Shown here: positions 34,501 to 44,955 of the stretch, one piece after another
Layout of the letters: the number at the start of each line of letters is the position of its first letter
Numbering within the stretch: the stretch's first letter is position 1
Origin: Pseudisothecium myosuroides
Taxonomy: Eukaryota; Streptophyta; Bryopsida; Hypnales; Lembophyllaceae
NCBI GenBank assembly: GCA_951799445.1
Contig: OX637287.1
Location: forward strand, 8,742,001-8,806,000
Direction: 5' to 3'
DNA: 64,000 nt
Made by a program: the position numbers and the translations under genes
The notes under the pieces: generated by a model
Database searches by the model: none
Seen by the model: the letters and a program-made list of their open reading frames with translations, nothing else
Told to the model about the DNA's origin: nothing

Positions 34501-37500
34501 AACTTTTGCATATGGTATCCAAATGCTGCGTTCTTTAGTGCGTTGGAACCTCCTTCTACTTGCCAATAAGAAAAATATGAAAATTTGACCAGTCTAATAA
34601 TAATGGTAACTAGGTACAGTAGCAAAACTTGGGGGTTTTACCACCTTAACTCAAAGAATGGAAATCATGCACGCAAGTCCACTTAGAAAACAAATGGAAT
34701 TTTTGCAATCAATAAGGAGCCATCTGAGCCTTGGCTTTGTTTCACCTCAGGGTAGATGTTTCCCAAATGATTCATCCAGTCGCTCTCGGTAGCCAGCTGC
34801 CCTGGAAACTCCTCCAACTTGCCTGCCAAAAAATCCTGTGCAATGCACAGCACCTTCTAGTGAAGTAGTTTCATGGATGCAGGCAGCTATGCTAGGTTTA
34901 AAATGATGAAATATGGCTAAAACCAAAAAAAATAAAAAAAATATACTTTAATTATGGTGAAAGGTTCAAGGACTTAGAAGGAGTTTAATGTGAGTGGGTA
35001 CAAGCTTTGCCACTCAAAAACACACACTATTGACCACAGGGAAAGACTTGCCAATAGCAAAAAAAGACTGCAGGTAATGCTAGTTTCAATTTTAATTGTG
35101 GAAAAGAGATCAGAGTAAGGTTACCTTGAATGATGCGCCGGTGACATCTTTCCACTCATTGTTGCGATATGCCATTAACATGGGCACGTTCAAGGCATAC
35201 TCTGTGTACTTCTCAAACCTGGCAACCCAACACTTGTATGGAAAAAATTTACCTTGCCAGTTGATAGAATTTTTTTGATGAGTGTATGACCTTTTCGATA
35301 CGTGAATTGTCAATTTCACTATAAGGTAGGAGGGTGTAAAACAGAGTGGGCATTAAGAATGGACCCTATAAATGGCTGTGAAATGGACATGAGTTGGTTC
35401 TGAAATTGACTAGTATAGTCATTGAATGAATCAAGGAAAAAAGACTTAGTAATTGCAAGAGCCAATCATTCTCTTTGCTTTCCCCATTTTGATTTAGAAT
35501 TGCAAGTGAACCGTTTATGAAAGACCTAGGATCACAAATAGGGACCTATGACCCAACTTGTTTGAAAATTCATAAGTAATTCAAAAATGCTCGAAAAAAT
35601 ACGAAACCACTTGAATTAGATTCTTCATCAATTTCTCTACGTGTGAAAAATGAGCTAAAAATATTCCCATCCAACGAAATACATGAAAAAAGGGGGCCAG
35701 CCCTTAGATGCTCCATTTCTGAGCCTCCTACCTTAGGAGTTGAATAGAATTCTTGGAGAAAATTTACAAAGTTTTCCAATAGGGAGTGACAGTGACAGTG
35801 AGCAACATGTATTGCTGTTGTTTAATATGATGCACAAAATGATTTTAATCTCTTCATATGTAAGACTTTCCTCCTCACCCAAAGTCATCCTCGAACACAA
35901 ATGGCAGCATCCCGGTTCGATTTGCATCAAATCCTGTCCACACATAACTGGGGCACCCAATGGATCATTCTCAAATCAACACAAGCACCTTGTGAACTGA
36001 CAACAATCAATAAGTGCATAAAAATATGAATCCAGTTTGAATTTCACACTGTTAAGTTTGAAGTTATTATTAACATAAAAACATGTGAATATCAAATTAT
36101 CAATTAACCCTGGAGCGTCTGGATTCATCTCCAAAATTGACGATTTGAGAAAAACCATTATAAACTACAATTTGGAGGAATATTTTGGAATTGGTATACA
36201 AACGAAAGCTGTAGATTTTGATTTTTAAATTCTATCCGTACGGTTAGATCTACTAATGCTATCACCAATCTTTTTCTATAAATTTTGAAAAGAAAATTTC
36301 AGAATTCCTTCTAAATTCAATTACAAGTAAAATATTATCATTTTTTGAGTAAAACTTGTTGGAATGGATTTGAAATAAGGTTCTCTTCATGTGGTGATTT
36401 TTTGAAATTTTTGTGACCTTTACATCTTTGACCTCATTTTTGCACATCTAGTTTTGAACTGAAGTCAATGCAAATTGACCACTTGACATACTCCACATTT
36501 GTAATTTTAGAAATGTATATGTTTTAGTAACACCCAATCCAACCAATGGATAGGACAACAACTTGATAAAGTATCACCAAAAATTAGGATTACTTTCATC
36601 CAAGCAGGAATGAGACAGAAACAAGGATCTGAATCTGTTCATCGTCCAGAAAATGGACGTCGGCGCGCTCCAGGGTTAAAATGCATCCACAAAAACATGA
36701 GTTTCTTATAGGGTCAAGTCAATACTCCGTCATTTTGAGTGCTAGCTCTCACCTTCTGTGACTCAAGTTCCCACTTGGCTTCCCTTCTGAAAATGGTGAA
36801 TTTGCAAATAGTGCTGTTGCAATCTATAAAAAAAATCGATTGCATGCACAAGGTGTCAGAGGACAAGAAAATATTTAGAGGTGACTTCCAAAAAAAAGCC
36901 ATATTATGACGTCAAAAGCTTAGGTCAATCACCGGTTGAAAGGAGAGCCCCACACGGAGCTTATTGATCATGTCTTGCTCCGAGTCAAAGTCCAAATTAA
37001 CCTGTTCAACAAGAAATAGAAACTCTCAATCCAACACAAATAACATGCTATATAAGGTTACCAAAAAATGGTACATTCTCTTATATTCTATTTTTCATTG
37101 CCTTAATCCTTAAAAATTTTGCGACCAAAAAGTAGTTAATGGATGACTTTAAAGATTACGGTAGAAATGAAGAATGCATCTATTTATTAATTCATAAACT
37201 AGATCATTTTTGGCAAAGTACCTTGGTTTTACAACTCATCCTTTCAAAGTTAAACTGCACTTTTCTCAATTACGTTTACCAAAAGACTCTTCTCTTGAGC
37301 TATAAGTACACATACAAAGATTGAAAAATGCTAGAACGTGTTCAAATTAATACTGAACTTGAAATCAGTGAATGGAGTCCAAACAGCTCTATTCCTTTTG
37401 GTATGGCAACCTTACTGTTAATTGGTTTGGTCTCTACAGATTGTTGAAGACAAATTGCAAATAGCAGGAAGTAGAAGTGTAATTATGTCAGTACCAAACT

Positions 37501-40500
37501 GTGTTTTCAGTCAAATTCGATGCATAGGAAGAACTTCATGTCACAATTGTGACCACCGGGAAACCTAAATGACTTTCATGATGGGAACTTGTTTTATGAT
37601 GTCCTGAAAACCCTGTTCACTGTTTGTAAACCCCCGCCAGAAAAATCCCCGTTCATTTGCTAGGCATGTTATTTGCGTAATCAATGCATTGCGCAGGACA
37701 ACCCTCGTAATTGGGCATTAACCCCTAACGCCTCAATCCTTTTCTGAATTTTTGCACATTTTTGCTTATATCTTGTACAGAAATATCAATTACTAGAATT
37801 TCATGAATATGGTTGTTAAGAAAGGTTATCTTTTCTAGATTTAAGTATTACACTGGATGAATGAGAAGTTGGTTGGACTACAGAGTGCCTTGAAGCCCTC
37901 TGTTCATCGTCCAGAATATGGACATTGGGGCTCTTCAGGGTTAAGGATTCTTCATCTGAAAAGTTTTCTGTTCGTCCAAATTTCCTAATTTCCTGCATTT
38001 TTTGGTGGATGGGTTACGCGGGCAATTCCCTCAGTCTTTGACAGGCATTGCTTTGTACAAAAGTCACAGTGGAAGAAAGAACCTGCGCTGTGCATGTTTG
38101 ATACATGGTGTCGAATCCACTTTTCGATCCACCAATCTTGGGAAGGTAACCCTCAATCACCTCATACCTAGCCTGCAATAATAACAATCAGCACCCAACC
38201 ATGAAACAGAAGTTCATAGTGAGTTTTCTACACAACACCATCTCCAATTTCTTCCCACTAGCACTGGCAATGAACAACAATTTGGCACGACATTTCACGA
38301 CATTGGCACTTTCATAATGTGTGGCCCGAAATATAAATCAAATAAGGAATATGACTTGTTTCCAACCCAAGGCTTCATTTACGCAAGATAGGGTGACCTA
38401 TTTTCATGAATGAGGGGATTATGATGTTGACCAGGGCCTTCATTATTGTGTGGAAAAAATAACACATTCACACTAATGAGGTTGCTAAGACCAGTTTTTT
38501 GTTTTCTGCTTCTTCGAAATTGGTTTGCCTATACACTTAGAACAAGTTGGATTGTAATCTACACTTCCTTAATTTCTACAAAATCCAAATTTGATGCAAA
38601 ATTAGCAAAAAATAGTGCAATCTTTATTATTTCTATTCCCCGACTAGTGAAAATTACCCCACACACACCACCGCTCAATCAAACATATGCTAAAACAATT
38701 AACATTGTTGGAAACAAGTCGTATGCCTTATCAGCCCTAGTTTTTTGAACTTTATGCAATTAATGTTTTAGGGCTTAGTACCTAGAATTGTGCCAATTTA
38801 ATGTAATTAATGTAATTAATGATTGATTGTTAATGCTCCAAGCAAAGCAGCATAATACTAGATCCCATTCCATATTATAGCTGCAAAGTATGAAGTGTAA
38901 ATTCTAGGTTGCACAAAGTGCAGATGTTGATTTCAATGGTGTGGGGAAAACCTTCGGCACCCTTGGTCGCTCCGCCAGTGGCCACTTTGGTTCAAATCCA
39001 ATGCCTGCAAATCCTAATCCTAATTCTCTGCCAACAATGTTCACCTGCACAAAAAAATGTGTGTATTTAGACCTAGCCTAAATTCACAAATCACATTCTT
39101 GTCTATAGTGTATGGCAACTATTCATGAGAGACTTGGGTTGATTTTGGGTTTACCATGGATGGATGAGAAATTATTTGGACAAAACATCATGCTGAAGGA
39201 CTATGCTCATCATCTTGAATCTAGACTTTAGAAACTCTTGGTGGTTAACCATCTGAAAAGTTCAAATTTGAACGTTCAAGACTCATAGAAATGCATGTTC
39301 CTCGAAGCAAAGATTCCAACATTACAATGGATGGACAAGAAATTATTTGGACAAAACATCATGGCGAAGGACTATGCTCATCATCCAGAATCTAGACTTT
39401 GGAGCTCTTAGTGATTAAACATTTGAAAAGTTCAAATTTGAATGCTCAGGATTTATAGAAGTGCATGTTCCTCAAAGCATAGACTCCAACATTACCATGG
39501 ATAAATGAGAAATTATTTGGACAAAACATCATGCCGAAGGACCATGTTCATCATCTAGAATCTAGACTTTGGAGCTCTTAGAGCCATTAATCATCTGAAA
39601 AGTTCAAATTTGAACGTTCAGGATTGCATATTCCTCAAAAAGAATGGCAATTCTTCTCAAGTCTGCAAAGTAGTGTCTTCTTACTTTGAAGAGAAGAATT
39701 GCAAAACGAAGTCTCATGCATCACCTGCTCCAGATGCAGATCCAGCTCTCGTTGACACGCATGAATGTCTTCCAAGGGCGCGCCGCTCAACTCAAATTGG
39801 CCCCCGGGCTCCAGGGAAACACTCGCACCGTCCTGCATAATTGCAACGATTCCACACAATCAGTTTGCTAGACTACTCCCTCCTCCCTCCCTTCCAAAAA
39901 AATGTCTGGTGTTGTTGAAAACATTTGATACCAATTTCTTTGATCATATTGTGAACAACATAAATTCAAAAGGGTTAGTTAACATTCTATATCACCAAAA
40001 TCAACGAAGAACATTGCATGTGTTGGTTGCAACCTAAATAAAATTGGACACATTCAAGAAAACCTACTCTACATTACCTACTCAAATTAATCAGAAAAAA
40101 CACATAAGGACCACTTAGTAGGACACTTATTTCTGGATGGAGGGAGCCTGATTTACCCATTTCATTTCAAGAGTGGCAGTATCATTTAATGTTGCATCTC
40201 AACATTTCAGTTTACATTTTTACATTAGAGTGTCTCTGCAGATTCCATTGAGGCTACTAATTCTAACTAATTTTGCATAATATTTTTGTTACTTCAGTAG
40301 CAACAAATTCATTTTTATCTTGTTAGTTTGACAATAGACAACAAATCTTCAGTATTTTTGCTACAAAATCCATCAACCGTATCTTCCTCTTAAAGAATTT
40401 AGGCATGTATGTAAGTAGACCAAATAATATTTTTTGAAATTTAGCAATGTTGAGCACCTTCTCCAGTCCGACGACATGTTCGCCTTCCATAACCCTCTCA

Positions 40501-41745
40501 TAGCCAAAGCGAGATGCCATGCCTTCCAGCAGCTTACTGATGTGATCGAAGCTCATGGGCTCCAATGTGTCCAGCTGAAATCCAAGCTTCTCATGTTCCG
40601 TCCCGATCCTGAGCACGTCAATTCAACCCATCTCAGTCATTGCCGGAACTACAAATTGAGAATCCTTTGCAGCAGCAAATCCCCAATTCATAGCATGTGA
40701 TGGTAAAAATTCAGGTAAAGGATACTAAAACCATTAGGGACTGCTGACAAATCATAGAATTTAGAGTGTAAGATAAGAATCCATCACAAAGTAGTGTAAT
40801 AAATATATAGAACAATCTGAATTTGGTCTTGGAGGTGACTCGAGGGACTTGATATGATGAAAAAATAGGAAGAGTTGACTTGAGTAACTTGACAAAAAGA
40901 GACTATTCCAAAATAATTTTCATCCATTTTTAATATCCATTTTGATGAGTGTCAAAAGGGTTGTCAAGTTAGACTAACATTTACCCTCATTAACTCCTAA
41001 AATCTCCAAAAAGTTCATATTTTGAATGATGAAGAGAGCATGGTTTGATTTAACCTTTAAAGGGCACTTGAGGCCGAAAAGTGGTCAATGGATGATTTGC
41101 CTATTCAATTGTAGAAACAATGAATGCACCTATTGGTCCAAAAATCCAAACATTTTCATTGGTGACTACCTTGGTCATAGGGGGCTGCGTCTTTTAAAGG
41201 TTAAACAATTTCTCATTCATTCAAAGTAATGTTTGATTCTTTAAAACCCACCCACTTTCTCTTCAACCAATCTAACGAAAATGAAAATAAATAATCTCTC
41301 GTATATTATATGCAAATTGTTTCATTCTTTTGTTTTTGCTAAACCCTAATGAAATCCCAACATCTTTTTAGTTAAACCTTGGAACTTCATGATACAAGCA
41401 ATAACATGAAAAAAACTCAAGACTAATGAGGACTCTTCCTGACCTCCATTCCGATTTCGGCTTGCACCCGCTCGACAGAACCGCCACCAGATCCGCCTTA
41501 GTAAGCGGCTCCTTCCGCGCGGCGGGGGCGGCAGCCGCTTCTTCCACCGCCGGACTTGACGCGACAATGTGAGACATATGGAATCTCCTTCTCTTCTGCG
41601 ACGTCCAGCTAATCTCAAGTCGCCTTGGGATCCGGTTCACCAGCTGGTACCCGCTTCTGTTTCCCACAGCCGGCCCATCACTCATGTGTAGCGCATTCTT
41701 CGCTTGGAAAGCGAGGATGGACCCTCGAACCACCGAAGCAGCCAT
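31569..41745 (-). CDS. GSH1: Glutamate-cysteine ligase, plastid-type (first step of glutathione synthesis)
   Basis: Fifteen exons, from the 5' end: 41745-41444, 40608-40458, 39832-39725, 39044-38952, 38172-38083, 37001-36933, 36823-36753, 35947-35879, 35218-35125, 34835-34746, 33939-33859, 33103-33011, 32441-32361, 32199-32130, 31657-31569. All junctions are GT-AG and keep frame: 516 aa plus TAG, close to Arabidopsis GSH1 (522). The enzyme makes gamma-glutamylcysteine from glutamate, cysteine and ATP. Signature blocks: [12 protein letters not shown] (100-111), [17 protein letters not shown] (156-172), [18 protein letters not shown] (272-289), [19 protein letters not shown] (301-319), [14 protein letters not shown] (382-395). 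Residues 1 to about 62 are Ser/Arg-rich with few acids, a likely plastid transit peptide. V343 and E358 replace the two regulatory cysteines of plant enzymes. The start is MAASVVRG; an upstream in-frame extension lacks the transit-peptide look. The protein is more diverged from angiosperm GSH1 than expected. Confidence 0.93.
33940..34745 (-). repeat. Ligase intron 10 with a 210-bp-family repeat copy
   Basis: Positions 34429-34640 match the unit that is tandem at 60979-61612: GTGTACATCTCCAAAATCAA, TATGTACCTATGTGGAAG, ACTTTTGCATATGGTATCC, TTGGAACCTCCTTCTACTTG. The remainder of the intron is non-repetitive. Confidence 0.6.
36104..36679. mobile_element. TTAA-flanked element E (576 bp) in a ligase intron
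   Basis: The left end is TTAACCCTGGAGCGTC and the right end GCGCTCCAGGGTTAA, with TTAA on both sides. It lies wholly inside the intron between 35948 and 36752. Near the right end it carries CTGTTCATCGTCCAGAA, shared with the element at 37718-37944, so the two are one subfamily distinct from the members at 1271 and 8749. No ORF. Confidence 0.65.
37718..37944. mobile_element. TTAA-flanked element F (227 bp) in a ligase intron
   Basis: The left end is TTAACCCCTAACGCC and the right end GGGGCTCTTCAGGGTTAA. It is located in the intron 37002-38082. The right third (GGATGAATGAGAAGTTGG, CTGTTCATCGTCCAGAA, GACATTGGGGCTCTTCAGG) is shared with the element at 36104-36679 and, more loosely, with the tandem array at 39153-39630. 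Short and non-coding. Confidence 0.6.
39153..39630. repeat. 170-bp tandem array (about 2.8 copies) in a ligase intron
   Basis: Units begin ACCATGGATGGATGAGAAA (39153), ACAATGGATGGACAAGAAA (39324) and ACCATGGATAAATGAGAAA (39494), periods 171 and 170. Shared blocks include TTATTTGGACAAAACATCAT, CTCATCATCCAGAATCTAG, TTTGGAGCTCTTAG and AAAAGTTCAAATTTGAACG. The first half of each unit resembles the last 90 bp of the element at 37718-37944 (GGATGAATGAGAAGTTGG, CATCGTCCAGAATATGGAC, TTGGGGCTCTTCAGGGTTAA). The array ends about 95 bp before exon 3, inside the intron 39045-39724. Confidence 0.8.
39876..40146. mobile_element. Stowaway-like MITE (271 bp) in a ligase intron
   Basis: The left end CTCCCTCCTCCCTCCCTTCC, preceded by TA, pairs with the right end, inverted, CTCCCTCCATCCAGAAATAA; both continue into a T/AGTGTC-like block. 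The right TA is not intact (followed by CC). It resembles the 4123-4718 element only at its termini. Location: intron 39833-40457. Confidence 0.65.
41050..41204. mobile_element. TTAA-flanked element G (155 bp) in the first ligase intron
   Basis: The left end is TTAACCTTTAAAGGGCAC and the right end CGTCTTTTAAAGGTTAA, a short imperfect inversion with TTAA on both sides. Intron 40609-41443. The middle (AGTGGTCAATGGATGATTTG, CAATGAATGCACCTATT) has a decayed relative at about 37125-37215, in another ligase intron. Confidence 0.55.
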
Positions 41746-42904
41746 CGTTCTCGCTTCAGCAGTAAAACCTTGTCGTGTGGGAATCGAAGAAGCTCGATCA
41801 AGCACGCCAAATCTCTCTGGAACTCGGACTGCAACTATGAAATGGTGGTACAGTCGAGGGCTAGGAGTGAAGGAGGTCGAACGACTGTAAAAGTGAATGG
41901 AAGTGTACGATGTAGAAGAATACTGCACAGGCGCTCAGCATGAGATAATAGAAAGAATAATATCGAAATCTAAACACTCTAGAGAGACGATACTGGAAAC
42001 AAATACACAAGATATATGCGACACTAGGGTTTGAATACGCAATTCTCTACCAGAGACTAGAGAAAGATCTGCAAACGATGGTACCTTGGATTGCGACCCT
42101 GCAGCACGATTCACTCTCTTTACATGTAACCCGAAATGCAAGACTTGAGACGAGAAATGTTGCTCTTTCAGTCGAGTGGCTGCGTTGCATCTGAGTACTG
42201 GATCAGTCCTGGGACACCGACTTCAGTTGGAGAATGGAAAGCAGATCGAGTTAGATCGATTCGGATAGATAGACTGGGAGTGCGTGTTTTTGACATCCGG
42301 CACGACAGCGCACGCGCATGTCCCTGCTCGACACCTGTCCCTTGCGTACAATGACCATTTGGGGATTTGGGGCTACTGTAGATGAACAGGAATCAAATTA
42401 GTGACCCACATTGAGGACCAGTAGATATCGGGCACCGCGTGATCTGTTAAATAATTTACATTAAGATGCGGACACTTGGCAAATTGTTTTTCTGTTGTGA
42501 CAGATGGACAATTATCCGAACTTACTGCAGTGCCAAGCCCCTCAACTTTACACGCAACTGTACGACTGTCTGCATTCAGCATGATTCCATGGACCACCGC
42601 AAATTCCATCTATTTTGCAACATCTGGATTCGTTGAATTTCTCTAGTGCTCGTACTGTTTCTTCACAATAATCCCATGTAGCTCCTTCTTACAATTACTA
42701 AGTTAGTGTGGCTGGATCCGAGCCAGCTCTCGACATCGTTGTCCATGTCGATCCGAGCAGGCCAACCCTAAGTTCATTGTGGTCGACAAGGAGCGCGGCA
42801 ATAAATATGCTCTTAAACTCTGACAAGCTCCACAAGGTCGAAGATTGATGAGAATGGCATGTAACTGAAGGATCGACCCGCCCCGAGCTTCGTCTTTCAT
42901 CTTT
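41746..42904 (-). promoter_or_regulatory. Upstream region of the ligase gene
   Basis: The 5' leader and promoter are expected here. The frame stays open upstream of the chosen ATG to 41928, so a longer leader peptide cannot be excluded from the sequence alone. A GC-richer block runs to about 42360. No TATA box, leader intron or convincing regulatory motif was fixed. Confidence 0.35.
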
Positions 42905-43735
42905 GTAAAGTTTAGGGTTTGCATGTGCTGCTGTTGCGTCCTCTCATGTGCAATGCGAGGTGTAATTTCGGCAGTGAGCCTGACTTCGATGTAAGTTGTG
43001 TTGACGATGCTGTGAATTTAAAAGACCTGACAATTTCAGGGTTCGTGGACTTCTGCTGGACAGATCGGATCACAGCTTCGTCTCCCTCTCTGCTTCAATG
43101 CTGGTAGACGAAAGAGATCAGCTGTAGAGCTGTGATCCTCACCAGGCACACACCTCAGGATACCACCTGAATTTCTCCTCTTGTAAAGTTCCTTTTGGGT
43201 GTGCAGCATCTGTTGCTGCCTCTCATGTGCAAAGCGAGCTTTAATTTCGGCAGTGAGCCTGACTTCGATGTCAATTCTGTCCATTATGCGTTGAAAAGAC
43301 CTGACATGTATAGGGCTAGCTGACAAATTCTAGGACATATTGGATCACAGCTTCGTCTCCCTCTCTTCTGCAATGCTGGTAGATGAAAGGGAGCAGCTGT
43401 CGATAATTGTGATGCTCATCAGGCACTCACCTCATGATACGTCCTGGAATTCTCCTCTATGTAAAGTTTGCTTAGGGCGCGAGTGCCGATGCTGCGGTTG
43501 CCCCTCATGTGCAAAGCGAGGTGTAATTTCAGCAGTGAGCCTGACTTCGCTTTATATTGCCTTCACGATTCTTTGAAAGAACTGACATTATAATTAGGCA
43601 TAGCTGACACACGCTGGACAGATCGGATCACAGCTTCGTCTCCCCCGCTTCTGCAGCGCCGGTAGACGATAGAGAGCAGCTTTAGATCCATGATACGCCC
43701 TGAAATATAATTCTCTTCTTCGTACAATTTCTCCA
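42905..43735. repeat. 281-bp tandem array, three copies, upstream of the ligase
   Basis: The anchor GTGCAA(T/A)GCGAG occurs at 42948, 43227 and 43509 (periods 279 and 282). Other shared blocks are TCGGCAGTGAGCCTGACTTC, GGATCACAGCTTCGTCTCCC, CAATGCTGGTAGACGAAAG and GAATTTCTCCTCTTGTAAAG. The copies differ by many substitutions. The unit is GC-richer than the surroundings. One unit gives an open minus-strand frame (43036-43326), but stops interrupt the others, so I treat it as non-coding. Confidence 0.8.
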
Positions 43736-44504
43736 TTTTGGCACCTGGGTCCCGTGCAGACGTCCGCGCGCTAGCTCATGTGCCTGACGTTCCTTTACGG
43801 TGTCCATTCTCCAAGATATATGCTTTTGCAAGCCCTGACACGATCATCGTAATAACTGGACATCCATACGCTGGCAAGGCATGGACACGTTAAATTCCAT
43901 CTCCTTTCGATCCCCTAGCTAGTCCTCGCCTAGCTAGATTGCGTCCGGATCGAATTGGCAGTGTGGGTGATGGCGGCATTGGATGGAGCTGGCGATCCTT
44001 CGGCAAAAGAGGCGAAGGTCGGCAATCAGTCAGAGGGATGCGCATCCATAGATTGTGTGCATGGGCGTCGATCGCCTGCCATTGGCGTTGCAGTTGCAGG
44101 AGGCGAGGCTCTGAGCAGGGATGGCAGCTGTATGGCAATCTAACAGAGCTGCAAGCGGGACTTCCAAGAGGATATGCTTGATCGTCTTCAGTCTGGAGTG
44201 GGCAGCTAGCAAGAGCTGGCATCGACGTGAATTGCAGGAATCGAATTTCAGTTAATTTAACCGCAGGGGCGCTCATCGTGTGCCTGACTTTGTGTTGCGA
44301 GTGGAATCCTGAGAGGCGCTAACTTGGCTCTTGCAGTAAACTCTTTGGCCTTCCATCAATTACCAGTTGTTTAGGAAGAGTTTTGCTCTTGTTTCCGTCA
44401 GAGGTTAAGCTACTGTAGATAATTGTGCAAGGCAGGGATTCCCCAAAGCGACACTTTTTCTGTCAGACCATAGAGTAGCTGCTATTACTAGACTCTTCAA
44501 ATTT
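43736..44504. other. GC-richer intergenic DNA without a recognisable gene
   Basis: Between 43870 and 44280 open frames exist on both strands, the longest 128 codons on the minus strand. None shows a domain, consistent splice sites or a clear preference for one strand. A decayed gene is possible. Confidence 0.3.
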
Positions 44505-44955
44505 TTTATATTTTCTTGTTGGCAAGTAAGGTGGGTACCCCCTGAAACCGCCACTTTTTGCTACTGAGCCTGGTTACTATTATTAGACTGGTCAAATTTT
44601 CATATCATCTTGTTGGCAAGTGAAAGGAGGTTTCAACGCACTAGAGAATGCGACATTTGGATGTTGTATGCAAAAGTTATTCAGGAACAAAGTTTGGTTC
44701 TAAAATGGTTTCTTCGACATAGGTACAGTATTTGATTTTGGAGATGTACACAGAATAAAGATGGCGATTTTAGGTTAGTGGCACATTTGGAGGTACCTAC
44801 CTTAAAAGAGAATTTCAATGCACTAAAAAATGTTTCTTTTGGATATTCCATGCAAAAGTTATAAGATCAAGGTTTGTTTTGGTAGAGGTTCTAAAATTGT
44901 TCTATCATCATTGGAGGTAGATACTGATTAATGGGATGTTCATTTGCACATAATA
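44505..44955 (-). repeat. 210-bp-family repeat, reverse orientation, one full and flanking partial copies
   Basis: 44565-44750 reads as the reverse of the 60979-61612 unit: CTTGTTGGCAAGTGAAAGG, AACGCACTAGAGAATGCG, ATGCAAAAGTTATTCAGG, TTTGGAGATGTACA. Partial copies lie at 44505-44545 and 44805-44955 with larger divergence. Confidence 0.6.

Noticed and set aside
41746..41928. In-frame 61-residue extension of the ligase N-terminus
   Set aside because: The extension has no transit-peptide character; MAASVVRG at 41745 gives a typical plastid leader. It cannot be excluded without transcripts.
43036..43326. 96-codon minus-strand frame in the 281-bp array
   Set aside because: It spans one repeat unit only; stops break the frame in the neighbouring copies.
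43890..44276. 128-codon minus-strand frame in a GC-rich stretch
   Set aside because: Overlapping frames on the other strand are equally open and no domain or splice pattern supports it.
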